Positions 1-6,632 of a stretch of 6,950 bases of DNA are shown here, in pieces. A model generated the notes under the pieces. It was not told the DNA's origin, made no database searches, and saw only the letters and a list, made by a program, of their open reading frames with translations. The DNA is from an uncultured Eubacteriales bacterium (GTDB lineage: Bacteria > Bacillota_A > Clostridia > Christensenellales > Aristaeellaceae), in the NCBI GenBank assembly GCA_902775835.1, contig CACYNZ010000202.1, positions 1-6,950 on the forward strand, written 5' to 3'. A program made the translations under genes and the position numbers. How positions within the stretch are numbered: the first letter of the stretch is position 1; each line of letters opens with the position of its first letter.

Positions 1-1723
1 TGGTGCCGTGCGGCGGGTTCAGCTGCTGCTGCAGCCGTACGTTGAGAGCCTGCACGCCGGCGTCCCCTTTTTTGGTGGGGGAGAGCACCTGGATGGCGCG
101 CATGCGCTCCGCCGGTCCGTAGTGCATGAACGCGGGAAGCCGTGTGGCCACAAGCTCCACCACGGTATTGGCACAGTCCACAGGCGTCTGGCGCCGGTCA
201 AAGAAGAAATCCGAATGCTTCTCATTATAAAGCGGCAGCTCGCCTTTCTGGATGCGGTGGGCGTTGACCACAATGCGGCTTTCCTCGCTCTGGCGGAAGA
301 TGTCCGTGAGCCGCACGGAGGGCAGGCAGGAGGCCGCCAGAATATCGCCCAGTACATTGCCGGCACCGACGCTGGGGAGCTGATCGGCGTCCCCGACCAT
401 GATCAGGCGGGTGCCGGGCTGCACAGCCCTGAGCAGAGAACGCATAAGCATCAGGTCCACCATGGACATTTCATCCAGAATGAGACATGCACATTCCAGA
501 GGCTCGTCCTGGTTACGCCCGAACATCTCCTCGTCTCCGCTGAATTCCAGGAGCCGGTGAATGGTCCGGGCTTCCATGCCGGTGGCCTCTGACATGCGCT
601 TGGCCGCGCGGCCGGTCGGGGCCGCCAGCAGGACGGAGCCCTCCTCGGACAGAAGCGAGATGATGCAGTTGATGATGGTGGTCTTTCCGGTGCCGGGACC
701 GCCGGTGATCACGAGTACTCCGTGGCTCATGGCTGCGGAAATGGCCTCCCGCTGACGCGGGCTGAAGGAAATGCCGGAGCGCTTTTCAAACTGGTCAATC
801 TGGCGGTCTGCCTTCTTGGCGGGCTGGCCTGGCACGGACTGATAGAGGTCCATGAGACGGTCCGCCACTTCCAGTTCGGCACGGAAATAGTCAGTGCGAT
901 AGACACGCTGACTGCCCATGGGACCTTCCCGCACCAGAGCGTGCTCCAGTACAAGGGTGGAAATCTGCAGGAAGATGCTGTCACGGTTCACCTGCAGCAG
1001 CGCGGAGGTTCTGTCAAGCAGTTCCGCTTCCGGAAGAAAACAGTGTCCGGAACCCGCGGCGGCGTCCATGAGCACATAGACAAGCGCGGCGCGGATCCGG
1101 TCCGGACTGTCCTTCTCGATGCCCAGCGCCGAGGCGATCCTGTCAGCGGTCGCAAACCCGATCCCCTGAATCTCCTCACACAGACGGTATGGATTCTGCC
1201 GGATGATTTCCGAAGTCTTCTCCCCGTAACGCTTGCTGATCTTTACGGCCATATTGGGCGAAACGCCGTATGACTGAAGAAAGATCATGGCTTCCCGGGC
1301 CTGCATATGCTCCTGGTATGACTCGACGATAAGCTTGATTTTCTTTTTGCCGAGCCCGCGGATTTCGCTGAGGCGTTCCGGATGTTCGCTGAACACTTCC
1401 ATGGTATCCTGCTTGAAATGCTCTACGATGCGCTTGGCAGTGGCTCTGCCGATGCCGGCAATGAGCCCGGAACCGAGAAAACGCTCCATGCCGAGAAGTG
1501 TGGAGGGAATCTGAAGCTGAAACTGGGTGCACTTGAGCTGGCTTCCGTACTGGGGATGTTCCACCATCTGTCCGGCGAAAATGCCCTGTTCACCTGGCGC
1601 GAGTTCGGGAAGAATGCCGACCACCGTGTATTCACGCCGGCCGGACTGGATCTGGACCACAGAATACCCATTCTCCGGATTCCGGAAAACCGTGCCGGTA
1701 ACCGTGCCTTCGAGCTGGTCCAT
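1..1723 (-). CDS. recD2: RecD2-type ATP-dependent 5'-3' DNA helicase (superfamily 1B), C-terminus cut off by the window edge
   Basis: This gene encodes a stand-alone RecD-like helicase, which in Bacillota acts in DNA repair and replication-fork maintenance without RecB or RecC. The 574 visible codons start at ATG 1723 behind a GGGAGGG Shine-Dalgarno. Residues 1-72 resemble the N-terminal small beta domain of RecD2. Helix-hairpin-helix style GxG segments follow near 84-103 (GSGLIAGIG), 121-135 (IRGLGKKK) and 185-203 (IQGIGFATADRI). The helicase core then begins: Q-motif around 320-324, Walker A GGPGTGKT at 341-348, motif Ia APTGRAAKR at 368-376, Walker B LILDE with D417/E418, motif III VGDADQLPSVGAG at 443-455, and FRQ at 476-478. 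Known RecD2 proteins have about 700-800 residues, so roughly 150-220 residues with the last motifs lie outside the window. The long N-terminal extension separates it from the RecBCD RecD subunit. It has its own promoter and is separated from the ABC operon by a terminator. The family call is very secure. Confidence 0.96.
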   Translation of the reverse strand, partial: MDQLEGTVTGTVFRNPENGYSVVQIQSGRREYTVVGILPELAPGEQGIFAGQMVEHPQYGSQLKCTQFQLQIPSTLLGMERFLGSGLIAGIGRATAKRIVEHFKQDTMEVFSEHPERLSEIRGLGKKKIKLIVESYQEHMQAREAMIFLQSYGVSPNMAVKISKRYGEKTSEIIRQNPYRLCEEIQGIGFATADRIASALGIEKDSPDRIRAALVYVLMDAAAGSGHCFLPEAELLDRTSALLQVNRDSIFLQISTLVLEHALVREGPMGSQRVYRTDYFRAELEVADRLMDLYQSVPGQPAKKADRQIDQFEKRSGISFSPRQREAISAAMSHGVLVITGGPGTGKTTIINCIISLLSEEGSVLLAAPTGRAAKRMSEATGMEARTIHRLLEFSGDEEMFGRNQDEPLECACLILDEMSMVDLMLMRSLLRAVQPGTRLIMVGDADQLPSVGAGNVLGDILAASCLPSVRLTDIFRQSEESRIVVNAHRIQKGELPLYNEKHSDFFFDRRQTPVDCANTVVELVATRLPAFMHYGPAERMRAIQVLSPTKKGDAGVQALNVRLQQQLNPPHGT

Positions 1724-1754
1724 CCAATCCCTCCCTGAAAAGACTTCGGAGCGG

Positions 1755-1783
1755 ATTATAGCAGAAAACGGCGCCGGTGTGAA
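1755..1783 (-). promoter_or_regulatory. Sigma-A type promoter for recD2
   Basis: Read on the minus strand there is a -35 box TTCACA (1783-1778, one mismatch to TTGACA), a 17-bp spacer, and a perfect -10 box TATAAT (1760-1755). Transcription would start near 1748, giving a leader of about 25 nt that carries the GGGAGGG ribosome binding site before ATG 1723. It lies between the terminator of the ABC operon and recD2, so recD2 is probably a separate transcription unit. Confidence 0.78.
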
Positions 1784-1816
1784 CCGAGAAAGAAAGTGCG
1801 GAACAAAGGATAAGCA

Positions 1817-1849
1817 AAAGGACCGGCCTATCCGATGAACCGGTCCTTT
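1817..1849 (-). terminator. Rho-independent terminator of the ABC exporter operon
   Basis: A perfect 10-bp inverted repeat (AAAGGACCGG at 1817-1826 against CCGGTCCTTT at 1840-1849) encloses a 13-nt loop. On the minus strand the 3' arm runs into TTTTGCTTAT, giving a short U-tract. The structure begins 9 bases past the stop codon of the second ABC gene (TGA at 1860-1858). The plus-strand side has only TTT followed by C, so it appears to act mainly on minus-strand transcripts. Confidence 0.85.
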
Positions 1850-1857
1850 CAGAAGCA

Positions 1858-3627
1858 TCATTCAAACTGTGCGCGGTAGAGCTGCCAGTAAAAGCCTTTT
1901 TTGTCCATGAGTTCCCTGTGCGTGCCCTGTTCCACCACGTCGCCGCTGCGGACGACCAGAATCCGGTCGGCGTTCTGAATTGTGGAGAGGCGGTGGGCAA
2001 TGACGAAACAGGTCTTGCCCTGCATGAGCTCGCGCATGGCACGCTGGATCTCGCGCTCTGTGCTGGTGTCCACATTGCTGGTGGCTTCATCCAGAATGAG
2101 CATGCTGGCATTGTAGAGCATGGCCCGGGCAATGGTGAGCAGCTGCTTCTGGCCTTTGGAGATATTTCCGCCGTCTTCACTGATGACGGTCTCGTATCCT
2201 TCCGGAAGCCGCATGATGAAGGGATGAATATGGGCGGCCTTCGCGGCGGCCACGACTTCATCCATGGTGGCGCCTTCCTTGCCGTAGGCAATGTTTTCAA
2301 AGATGGTGCCCCGGAAAACCCAGGTATCCTGAAGCACCATGGCATACGCGCTGCGCAGGCTCTTTCGGGTCAGCTCCTGGATGGGGTGCTCGTCCAGAAG
2401 CAGCCGGCCGGAATCCACATCATAGAAGCGCATGAGCAGGCTGATGATGGTGGTCTTTCCGGCACCGGTGGGACCGACAATGGCGATGAGCTTTCCGGGC
2501 TCGGCGTCCATGCACAGGTCATGGATGATGGTCCGGCCGGGATCATAGCCGAAGGAGACGTGGTCCGCCTGCACGTGACCATCCACCTGGGTCAGGTTCA
2601 GGGCGTGCGGCACATCGCCGGGCTCTTCCTTCTGATCCAGAACCCCGAATACGCGTTCCGCGGCGGCCAGGGCGGAAAAGAGTTCATTGATGATGTTGGC
2701 GATCTCATTGATGGGTCCCGAGAACTTGCGGGAATAGAGCACAAAGGAGGAAATGGATCCGAGACCGATCAGGCCGTTCATGTACAGAACAGAGCCGAGA
2801 AGCGCGATGAGACTCAGGCACATGTTGTTGATGAATCCCATGCTGGGACCGATGGTCACGCCGAGGGAGTCGGCATCATAATAGGCCTGAGCTGCATTTC
2901 CGTTGACGCGGTCAAAGCGGTTTTCGATTTCGTCCTCATGGGCGTAGGCCAGGATGGTTTTCTGGCCGGAGAGCATTTCTTCCACAAACCCGTTCATGGC
3001 GCCGTAGCTCTTGGAGCGCTTGGAGAAGCGGGGCTGGGTGAGCTTGCGCATGTGCGCGGTGTAGGCGATGGAAGCGGGAACGGTGACCAGGGCTACCGCG
3101 GAGAGCGGCAGGGAAATGGAAACCATCATGATCAGGGAGCCGACCACGGTGACGATGCTGGTGAGAATCGACACCACGTCTGTGGAAAGGCAGGTGCTGA
3201 TGACATCGATGTCATAGGAGACGCGGCTGATGATGTCGCCGGCCTGGTTCTGGTCAAAGTATCCCACCAGGAGACGCATCAGCTTGTCGAACACGTTCTG
3301 ACGCATTTTCCGGGCGACCCGCTTGCTGACGGAAACCATGGTGGTATGAATCAGAATGGTGATCAGGGAGGCTGACACATAGCAGATCAGCATGCGGATG
3401 GCATAATAGTACACCCGGTCAAAATTGACTTTTCCCACACCGGCAGCGGCTTCATTGATGGCAGAACCCGCCAGGTTCGGACCGAGCAGAGAAAGTGTGT
3501 TGCTGATCAGGCACATGCCCCAGACCAGGGCGATCATGAGCTTGAACTGCCCGAGGTAGGAGAGGAGACGGCGGAAGGTGCCCCGCGCATCCTTGGGCTT
3601 GCGCATGACGGAATCGCGTCTTGCCAT
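1858..3627 (-). CDS. Heterodimeric ABC exporter, half-transporter with the catalytic ATP-site residues (LmrD/BmrD/TM288-like)
   Basis: This is a 589-residue half-transporter with the domain order membrane domain then ATPase, the usual length for the family. Six hydrophobic segments fall in about residues 28-320, the first two near 30-50 and 73-93. The ATPase domain shows A-loop Y361, Walker A GPTGAGKT at 385-392, Q-loop Q433, signature ISKGQ at 489-493, Walker B LILDE with D513 and catalytic E514, D-loop SNVD at 517-520, and switch H545. The signature deviates from LSGGQ (Lys at the third position), while Walker B and the switch His are canonical. That is the TM288/LmrD pattern. The start ATG at 3627 lies one base after the TGA of the upstream gene, with a strong GGGAGGTGG Shine-Dalgarno inside that gene's end, so the two are co-transcribed and probably translated in balance. 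It acts in the cytoplasmic membrane with the protein at 3629-5392. The substrate cannot be read from sequence; drugs or lipids are typical for relatives. Confidence 0.96.
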   Translation of the reverse strand: MARRDSVMRKPKDARGTFRRLLSYLGQFKLMIALVWGMCLISNTLSLLGPNLAGSAINEAAAGVGKVNFDRVYYYAIRMLICYVSASLITILIHTTMVSVSKRVARKMRQNVFDKLMRLLVGYFDQNQAGDIISRVSYDIDVISTCLSTDVVSILTSIVTVVGSLIMMVSISLPLSAVALVTVPASIAYTAHMRKLTQPRFSKRSKSYGAMNGFVEEMLSGQKTILAYAHEDEIENRFDRVNGNAAQAYYDADSLGVTIGPSMGFINNMCLSLIALLGSVLYMNGLIGLGSISSFVLYSRKFSGPINEIANIINELFSALAAAERVFGVLDQKEEPGDVPHALNLTQVDGHVQADHVSFGYDPGRTIIHDLCMDAEPGKLIAIVGPTGAGKTTIISLLMRFYDVDSGRLLLDEHPIQELTRKSLRSAYAMVLQDTWVFRGTIFENIAYGKEGATMDEVVAAAKAAHIHPFIMRLPEGYETVISEDGGNISKGQKQLLTIARAMLYNASMLILDEATSNVDTSTEREIQRAMRELMQGKTCFVIAHRLSTIQNADRILVVRSGDVVEQGTHRELMDKKGFYWQLYRAQFE

Positions 3628-3628
3628 G

Positions 3629-5392
3629 TCAGTCCACCTCCCCCATCTGCGTCATCTGAATCTCACGGTAGGCAGGACAGGTCTGCATAAGGTGGTCATG
3701 GGTGCCCATCCCGATAACCCTGCCTTCATCGAGCACCATGATCTGGTCCATGTTCATGATGGAAGAAATGCGCTGAGCGATCACGATCAGCGTGGAACTG
3801 CTGTGGTGTTCCCGGATGGCCCTGCGCAGCTCGGCGTCGGTCCGGTAATCCAGGGCGGAGGAGGAATCGTCAAGCACGAGAATATCCGGCTTTGCGGCCA
3901 TGGCACGGGAGATCAGAAGGCGCTGCTTCTGTCCGCCGGAAAAATTGGCGCCGTGAATGCTGGCCGCATGCTCCACGCCGTCCTCGTAGTCATAGACAAA
4001 CCCTGCTGCCATGGCATCCGTCAGCGCTGTCTGCAGCATTTCCTCAGAGACATCCCGGCCGAATACCACATTCTCGCGGATGGAATCCGCAAAGATGGCA
4101 TCGTTCTGGAACACCACGCCGAACCGGCGGCGCAGCTCATCCAGATCCCAGGCCCGGACATCCTTTCCGTCCACAAACACGTGGCCCTCGGAGGGATCAT
4201 AGAAGCGCATGAGCAGGTTGATGATGGTGGTTTTTCCGCTGCCGGTCGCACCGATAATGCCAAGGGAACCGCCTTTGGGAATGGCAAAGTCGATATCGGT
4301 GAGGCAGGCTTCCCGGCCTGCACCGGCAAAACGGGCGGCGTCACGGCTGCGTGTGGTATCCGGGTTATAGCTGAAGCCCACGTGGTCAAACACGATATAG
4401 CCGGGACGCGCCGGCTTTGCGGCCTCGGATTCCGGGAGCATGGCAAGCTCCTGGGGCTGGGAAACCACTTCGGAGATGCGGCCTGCGCTGGCGTTGGCCT
4501 TGGAGAGCATCATGAACACGCGGTTAAGGCCCATGACACCCATCATGATCATGTTGAAGTAGGTGAGAAAGGCGAGGATCACGCCGGGCTGGGTAAGTCC
4601 GTCATTAACTCTGCGCGCGCCGATGATCACCACCAGCGTGAGGCCGGTATTGAGGAACAGGGTGACAATGGGACCAGGCAGGGACATGATCACGCCGGCC
4701 TTGATATCACGGGATGTGGTGGTGTCATTGGCGGTCTGATAACGCTTCATCTCAAAGCTTTCCTTGGAAAGCGCCTTGACCACGCGGATGCCGGTGATGT
4801 TCTCACGCATGATGCGCACAATGTCATCCATGGACTGCTGGACCTTCTCATACAGGGGAATGCCGCGCATGGACACGAAGACCACCAGACAGATGAGAAT
4901 CGGGGCCATGATGCACAGAATCATGGCAAGCCCCGTGTCCATGGTGAGCGTGATTCCGATGCCGCCCAGGAGCATGATCGGGGCACGGATGCCTATGGTC
5001 TGCACAGACTGAATGAATGACTGGACATTGTAGGTGTCGGAGGTCATCCGGGAAATCACGGACGGCAGTCCGATGCTGTCCATCTGTCCGCCTGACAGGT
5101 TCAGGGCTGCATGAAAAAGATCACGGCGGATCTCATAGATGCTGCTGCGGGCTGTACGCACGGCCATGCGGTTGGCAGTAACATTGAACAGGCGCGTGCA
5201 CATGGCAAGGAGGATCATGACAAAACCCCAGAGGAGTACGGACTTGAGCTCTTTCTGGGGGACCACATGATCGAGAAGGTGCTCCAGGACATAGGGAATC
5301 ATCAGCTCAAGCACTGTGCCGCCCAGCTTGATGCTCATGCCCAGGGCAATGATCCATTTGTACTTGCTAATATACTTCCAGATAAACCGCAT
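3629..5392 (-). CDS. Heterodimeric ABC exporter, half-transporter with the degenerate ATP site (LmrC/BmrC/TM287-like)
   Basis: This 587-residue half-transporter is the first gene of the exporter operon. Hydrophobic segments near 13-33, 51-70, 132-152, 154-175, 235-258 and 270-292 form the membrane domain. The ATPase domain has A-loop Y342, Walker A GATGSGKT at 381-388, Q-loop Q429, an intact signature FSGGQ at 484-488, Walker B ILVLDD at 504-509, D-loop SALD at 512-515, and Q540 at the switch position (VIAQR). Asp509 replaces the catalytic Glu and Gln540 replaces the switch His, the same substitutions known in TM287 and LmrC. Its own nucleotide site should therefore bind ATP but hydrolyse it poorly, while its intact signature completes the active site of the partner. 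An Arg- and Ala-rich insertion of roughly a dozen residues (about 346-362) sits between the A-loop strand and the next beta strand. The start ATG at 5392 is preceded by a GGAG at good spacing. A promoter lies at 5473-5500. Confidence 0.96.
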   Translation of the reverse strand: MRFIWKYISKYKWIIALGMSIKLGGTVLELMIPYVLEHLLDHVVPQKELKSVLLWGFVMILLAMCTRLFNVTANRMAVRTARSSIYEIRRDLFHAALNLSGGQMDSIGLPSVISRMTSDTYNVQSFIQSVQTIGIRAPIMLLGGIGITLTMDTGLAMILCIMAPILICLVVFVSMRGIPLYEKVQQSMDDIVRIMRENITGIRVVKALSKESFEMKRYQTANDTTTSRDIKAGVIMSLPGPIVTLFLNTGLTLVVIIGARRVNDGLTQPGVILAFLTYFNMIMMGVMGLNRVFMMLSKANASAGRISEVVSQPQELAMLPESEAAKPARPGYIVFDHVGFSYNPDTTRSRDAARFAGAGREACLTDIDFAIPKGGSLGIIGATGSGKTTIINLLMRFYDPSEGHVFVDGKDVRAWDLDELRRRFGVVFQNDAIFADSIRENVVFGRDVSEEMLQTALTDAMAAGFVYDYEDGVEHAASIHGANFSGGQKQRLLISRAMAAKPDILVLDDSSSALDYRTDAELRRAIREHHSSSTLIVIAQRISSIMNMDQIMVLDEGRVIGMGTHDHLMQTCPAYREIQMTQMGEVD

Positions 5393-5408
5393 GATGTCTC
5401 CGTATTCC

Positions 5409-5458
5409 CGGGAAATCCCGTTTCTCTCCGGCGTAAAGCCGGCTGCTTATGCTGCAGC
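5409..5458 (-). other. Small hairpins in the leader of the ABC operon
   Basis: The leader contains three short inverted repeats. CCGGC/GCCGG (5428-5432 with 5438-5442) has a 5-nt loop. GCTGC/GCAGC (5442-5446 with 5454-5458) has a 7-nt loop. CGGGA/TCCCG (5409-5413 with 5416-5420) lies about 17 bases before the start codon. The first two share base 5442 and so abut. No U-tract follows any of them, so a simple attenuator is not evident. They could affect mRNA stability or ribosome access. The stems are short and may be chance in GC-rich DNA. Confidence 0.3.
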
Positions 5459-5472
5459 GTGAACAGTCTGAT

Positions 5473-5500
5473 ATTATCACCCGGGTTCCGGGAAAGTCAA
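5473..5500 (-). promoter_or_regulatory. Predicted promoter of the ABC exporter operon
   Basis: On the minus strand there is TTGACT (5500-5495, one mismatch to consensus), a 16-bp spacer, and GATAAT (5478-5473, one mismatch). The start point would be near 5466, leaving a leader of about 74 nt before ATG 5392. The spacer contains the palindrome ACCCGGGT (5479-5486), directly beside the -10 box, where a bound repressor or a MerR-type activator could act. I saw no leader peptide ATG in the leader. Confidence 0.66.
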
Positions 5501-5544
5501 TGGAGCGGGAATGAGCAGGAAGATGGATGCGCAAAGGGCTCAGC

Positions 5545-5573
5545 TTGACAAAAACTGTGAGTGAAAGGATAAT
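5545..5573 (+). promoter_or_regulatory. Sigma-A type promoter of the E2-like gene
   Basis: A perfect -35 box TTGACA (5545-5550), a 17-bp spacer, and GATAAT (5568-5573, one mismatch) form a strong predicted promoter. Transcription would start near 5580, giving an 87-nt leader before the GTG at 5667. The predicted start coincides with the left arm of the inverted repeat at 5580-5628. This promoter and the ABC promoter point away from each other, with 44 bp between their -35 boxes. Confidence 0.8.
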
Positions 5574-5579
5574 CGCTCC

Positions 5580-5628
5580 GGACAGACGCACTGTTTATTT
5601 GTCATTTTTATTTTTTCATTGTCTGTCC
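5580..5628 (+). repeat. Inverted repeat at the 5' end of the E2-like gene's leader
   Basis: GGACAGAC (5580-5587) and GTCTGTCC (5621-5628) are perfect reverse complements around a 33-base, very T-rich interval. Allowing one bulged C, the stem extends by two more pairs using CC at 5578-5579 and GG at 5630-5631. Because the predicted transcript starts at or near 5580, the RNA could begin with this stem, with a U-rich loop exposed. It could protect the 5' end, or the DNA repeat could bind a regulator. Neither role is shown. Confidence 0.55.
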
Positions 5629-5666
5629 CGGGACCGGCACAATATAATAAGGAAGGATGAGACAAC

Positions 5667-6569
5667 GTGTTTGGATACCGCCCCGATGGACGACGGCTCA
5701 GGGATATTGATCCGATTGTTCAGATCACGCCCTATCTTATGCCGATGCGGTGTGATGCCCAGGTATTCCTGGAGCATGACGTGGACTTTGAGAGCATGAC
5801 CCGGTATATCAGCAGGCAGATGGCTGAAAAGAACGAAAAACTCACGCATATGCAGATCATCGTTGCGGCTTATGTGCGAGGCGTGAGCCAGCATCCGGAA
5901 ATCAACCGCTTTATCATGAACAAGCAGTATTATTCCAGAACCAACTGCACGGTCTCCTTTACCATGCTCAAGGATCCACAGAACGCGGATCTCGGCGAAA
6001 CTGCGGTCAAGATCAAGTTTGATCCCACCGATACCGTCTATGATGTCCGTGACCGGATGATGGCGGTGGTGGAAAGCAACCGCGGGATCGAGCAGAAGAA
6101 TTTCGCTGACAAGCTTGCGGCCGGGGTGCTGAAAATCCCGGGGCTGCCGCAGCTGGTGGTGGGCCTTGTGCGGCTTCTGGACCGGTACGGTCTGGCACCG
6201 GGTGCCCTTTTGGATGCTCTGCCGTTTCACACCGGCATGTTCATCACCAACAATGCGTCCATCGGTCTGCATCATGTGAACCATCATATTTATAACTTCG
6301 GAAGCACCAGTCTGTTCTTCGGCATGGGTCTGGTGAAAAAGGTGGCGATGGTGGAGAAAGGGGGAACCCGCATGCACCGCTATCTTCCGATAGGCATTAC
6401 AGCCGATGAGCGTGTGTGTTCCGGAGCGCATTACGCCGGATTCTTCGCGGATGTGGAGCGCTACTTGGCGCACCCTGAAGAGCTTGAGACCCCGCCGGAA
6501 CAGGTGCGGTATGATCCTCGGGCCGAATATCATGTTCCGAAAGTGCATCAGGAAGGGAAAAAACAGTAA
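5667..6569 (+). CDS. Stand-alone E2-like acyltransferase-fold protein (2-oxoacid dehydrogenase catalytic domain / CAT-like family) with altered active-site motif
   Basis: This 300-residue protein starts at GTG 5667 behind a GGAAGGA Shine-Dalgarno about 9 bases away; the ATG at 5657 is in another frame. It matches the trimeric acyltransferase fold of the E2 subunits of 2-oxoacid dehydrogenases and chloramphenicol acetyltransferase. An early strand-helix block with 'LTHMQIIVAAYVRGVSQHPE' (59-78) corresponds to the E2 helix ending in 'HPELN'. A central 'NNASIGLHHVNHHIYNFGS' region (195-213) follows, and the C-terminal TADERVCSG (245-253) aligns with the catalytic DHRxxDG. The catalytic His is Glu248 and the Asp is Ser252. 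There is no lipoyl domain, no E1/E3-binding domain and no E1 or E3 gene beside it, so membership in a classic dehydrogenase complex is unlikely. It may be a divergent acyltransferase or a non-catalytic relative; the substrate is unknown. It has its own promoter and terminator, so it looks monocistronic. I am confident it is a real gene, fairly sure of the fold, and unsure of the function. Confidence 0.83.
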   Translation: MFGYRPDGRRLRDIDPIVQITPYLMPMRCDAQVFLEHDVDFESMTRYISRQMAEKNEKLTHMQIIVAAYVRGVSQHPEINRFIMNKQYYSRTNCTVSFTMLKDPQNADLGETAVKIKFDPTDTVYDVRDRMMAVVESNRGIEQKNFADKLAAGVLKIPGLPQLVVGLVRLLDRYGLAPGALLDALPFHTGMFITNNASIGLHHVNHHIYNFGSTSLFFGMGLVKKVAMVEKGGTRMHRYLPIGITADERVCSGAHYAGFFADVERYLAHPEELETPPEQVRYDPRAEYHVPKVHQEGKKQ

Positions 6570-6578
6570 GGTGTCGAC

Positions 6579-6608
6579 AGGCTTTCGCCGGCAGGCGGAA
6601 GCCTTTTT
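6579..6608 (+). terminator. Rho-independent terminator after the E2-like gene
   Basis: An 11-bp stem (6579-6589 with 6594-6604) contains one U-G wobble and closes on a 4-nt loop GGCA. It is followed by a run of Ts through 6608. It lies 10 bases after the stop codon of the E2-like gene and only 24 bases before the ATG of tyrA. Confidence 0.87.
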
Positions 6609-6632
6609 GGGAAACAGACAGGGGGTAGACTT

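Larger units (their letters stand above)
5405..5634. promoter_or_regulatory. Three CCCGGG-centred palindromes in the divergent control region (candidate operators)
   Basis: Perfect palindromes occur at 5405-5414 (TTCCCGGGAA), 5479-5486 (ACCCGGGT) and 5625-5634 (GTCCCGGGAC). The first is in the leader of the ABC operon, the second in the spacer of its promoter, and the third just upstream of the ribosome binding site of the plus-strand gene. The centres are 73 and 147 bp apart, close to 7 and 14 helical turns. The hexamer is short, so the assignment as operators is an inference. Confidence 0.3.

Noticed and set aside
671..690. A 20-base stretch shared by recD2 and the second ABC gene (also at 2443-2462), with a near copy in the first ABC gene
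   Set aside because: It encodes the GKTTII part of the Walker A loop in all three proteins. Shared protein motif plus shared codon preference explains it; it is not a repeat element.
1918..3375. Long open frame of 485 codons on the plus strand, opposite the second ABC gene
   Set aside because: It is antisense to a gene with complete, ordered ABC motifs. Its translation is Gly/His/Asp-rich and lacks recognisable motifs. It is the expected by-product of GC-rich codon use.
3578..5020. Long open frame of 480 codons on the plus strand, opposite the first ABC gene
   Set aside because: Same reason: an antisense shadow of a well-supported coding region, rich in His and Gly, with no domain signal.
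5393..5466. Leader peptide of the BmrB type before the exporter genes
   Set aside because: There is no ATG in the minus-strand leader between the predicted transcript start and the gene start, and no terminator-like U-tract.
5619..5648. Second possible promoter upstream of the E2-like gene (TTGTCT, 18 bp, perfect TATAAT at 5643-5648)
   Set aside because: The start point would fall near 5655, inside the Shine-Dalgarno at 5651-5657, and the -35 box is weak (4 of 6). The promoter at 5545-5573 is better in every respect.
6484..6515. Possible internal promoter for tyrA (TTGAGA and TATGAT)
   Set aside because: The spacer is 20 bp, too long for a standard sigma-A promoter, and it lies in coding sequence.
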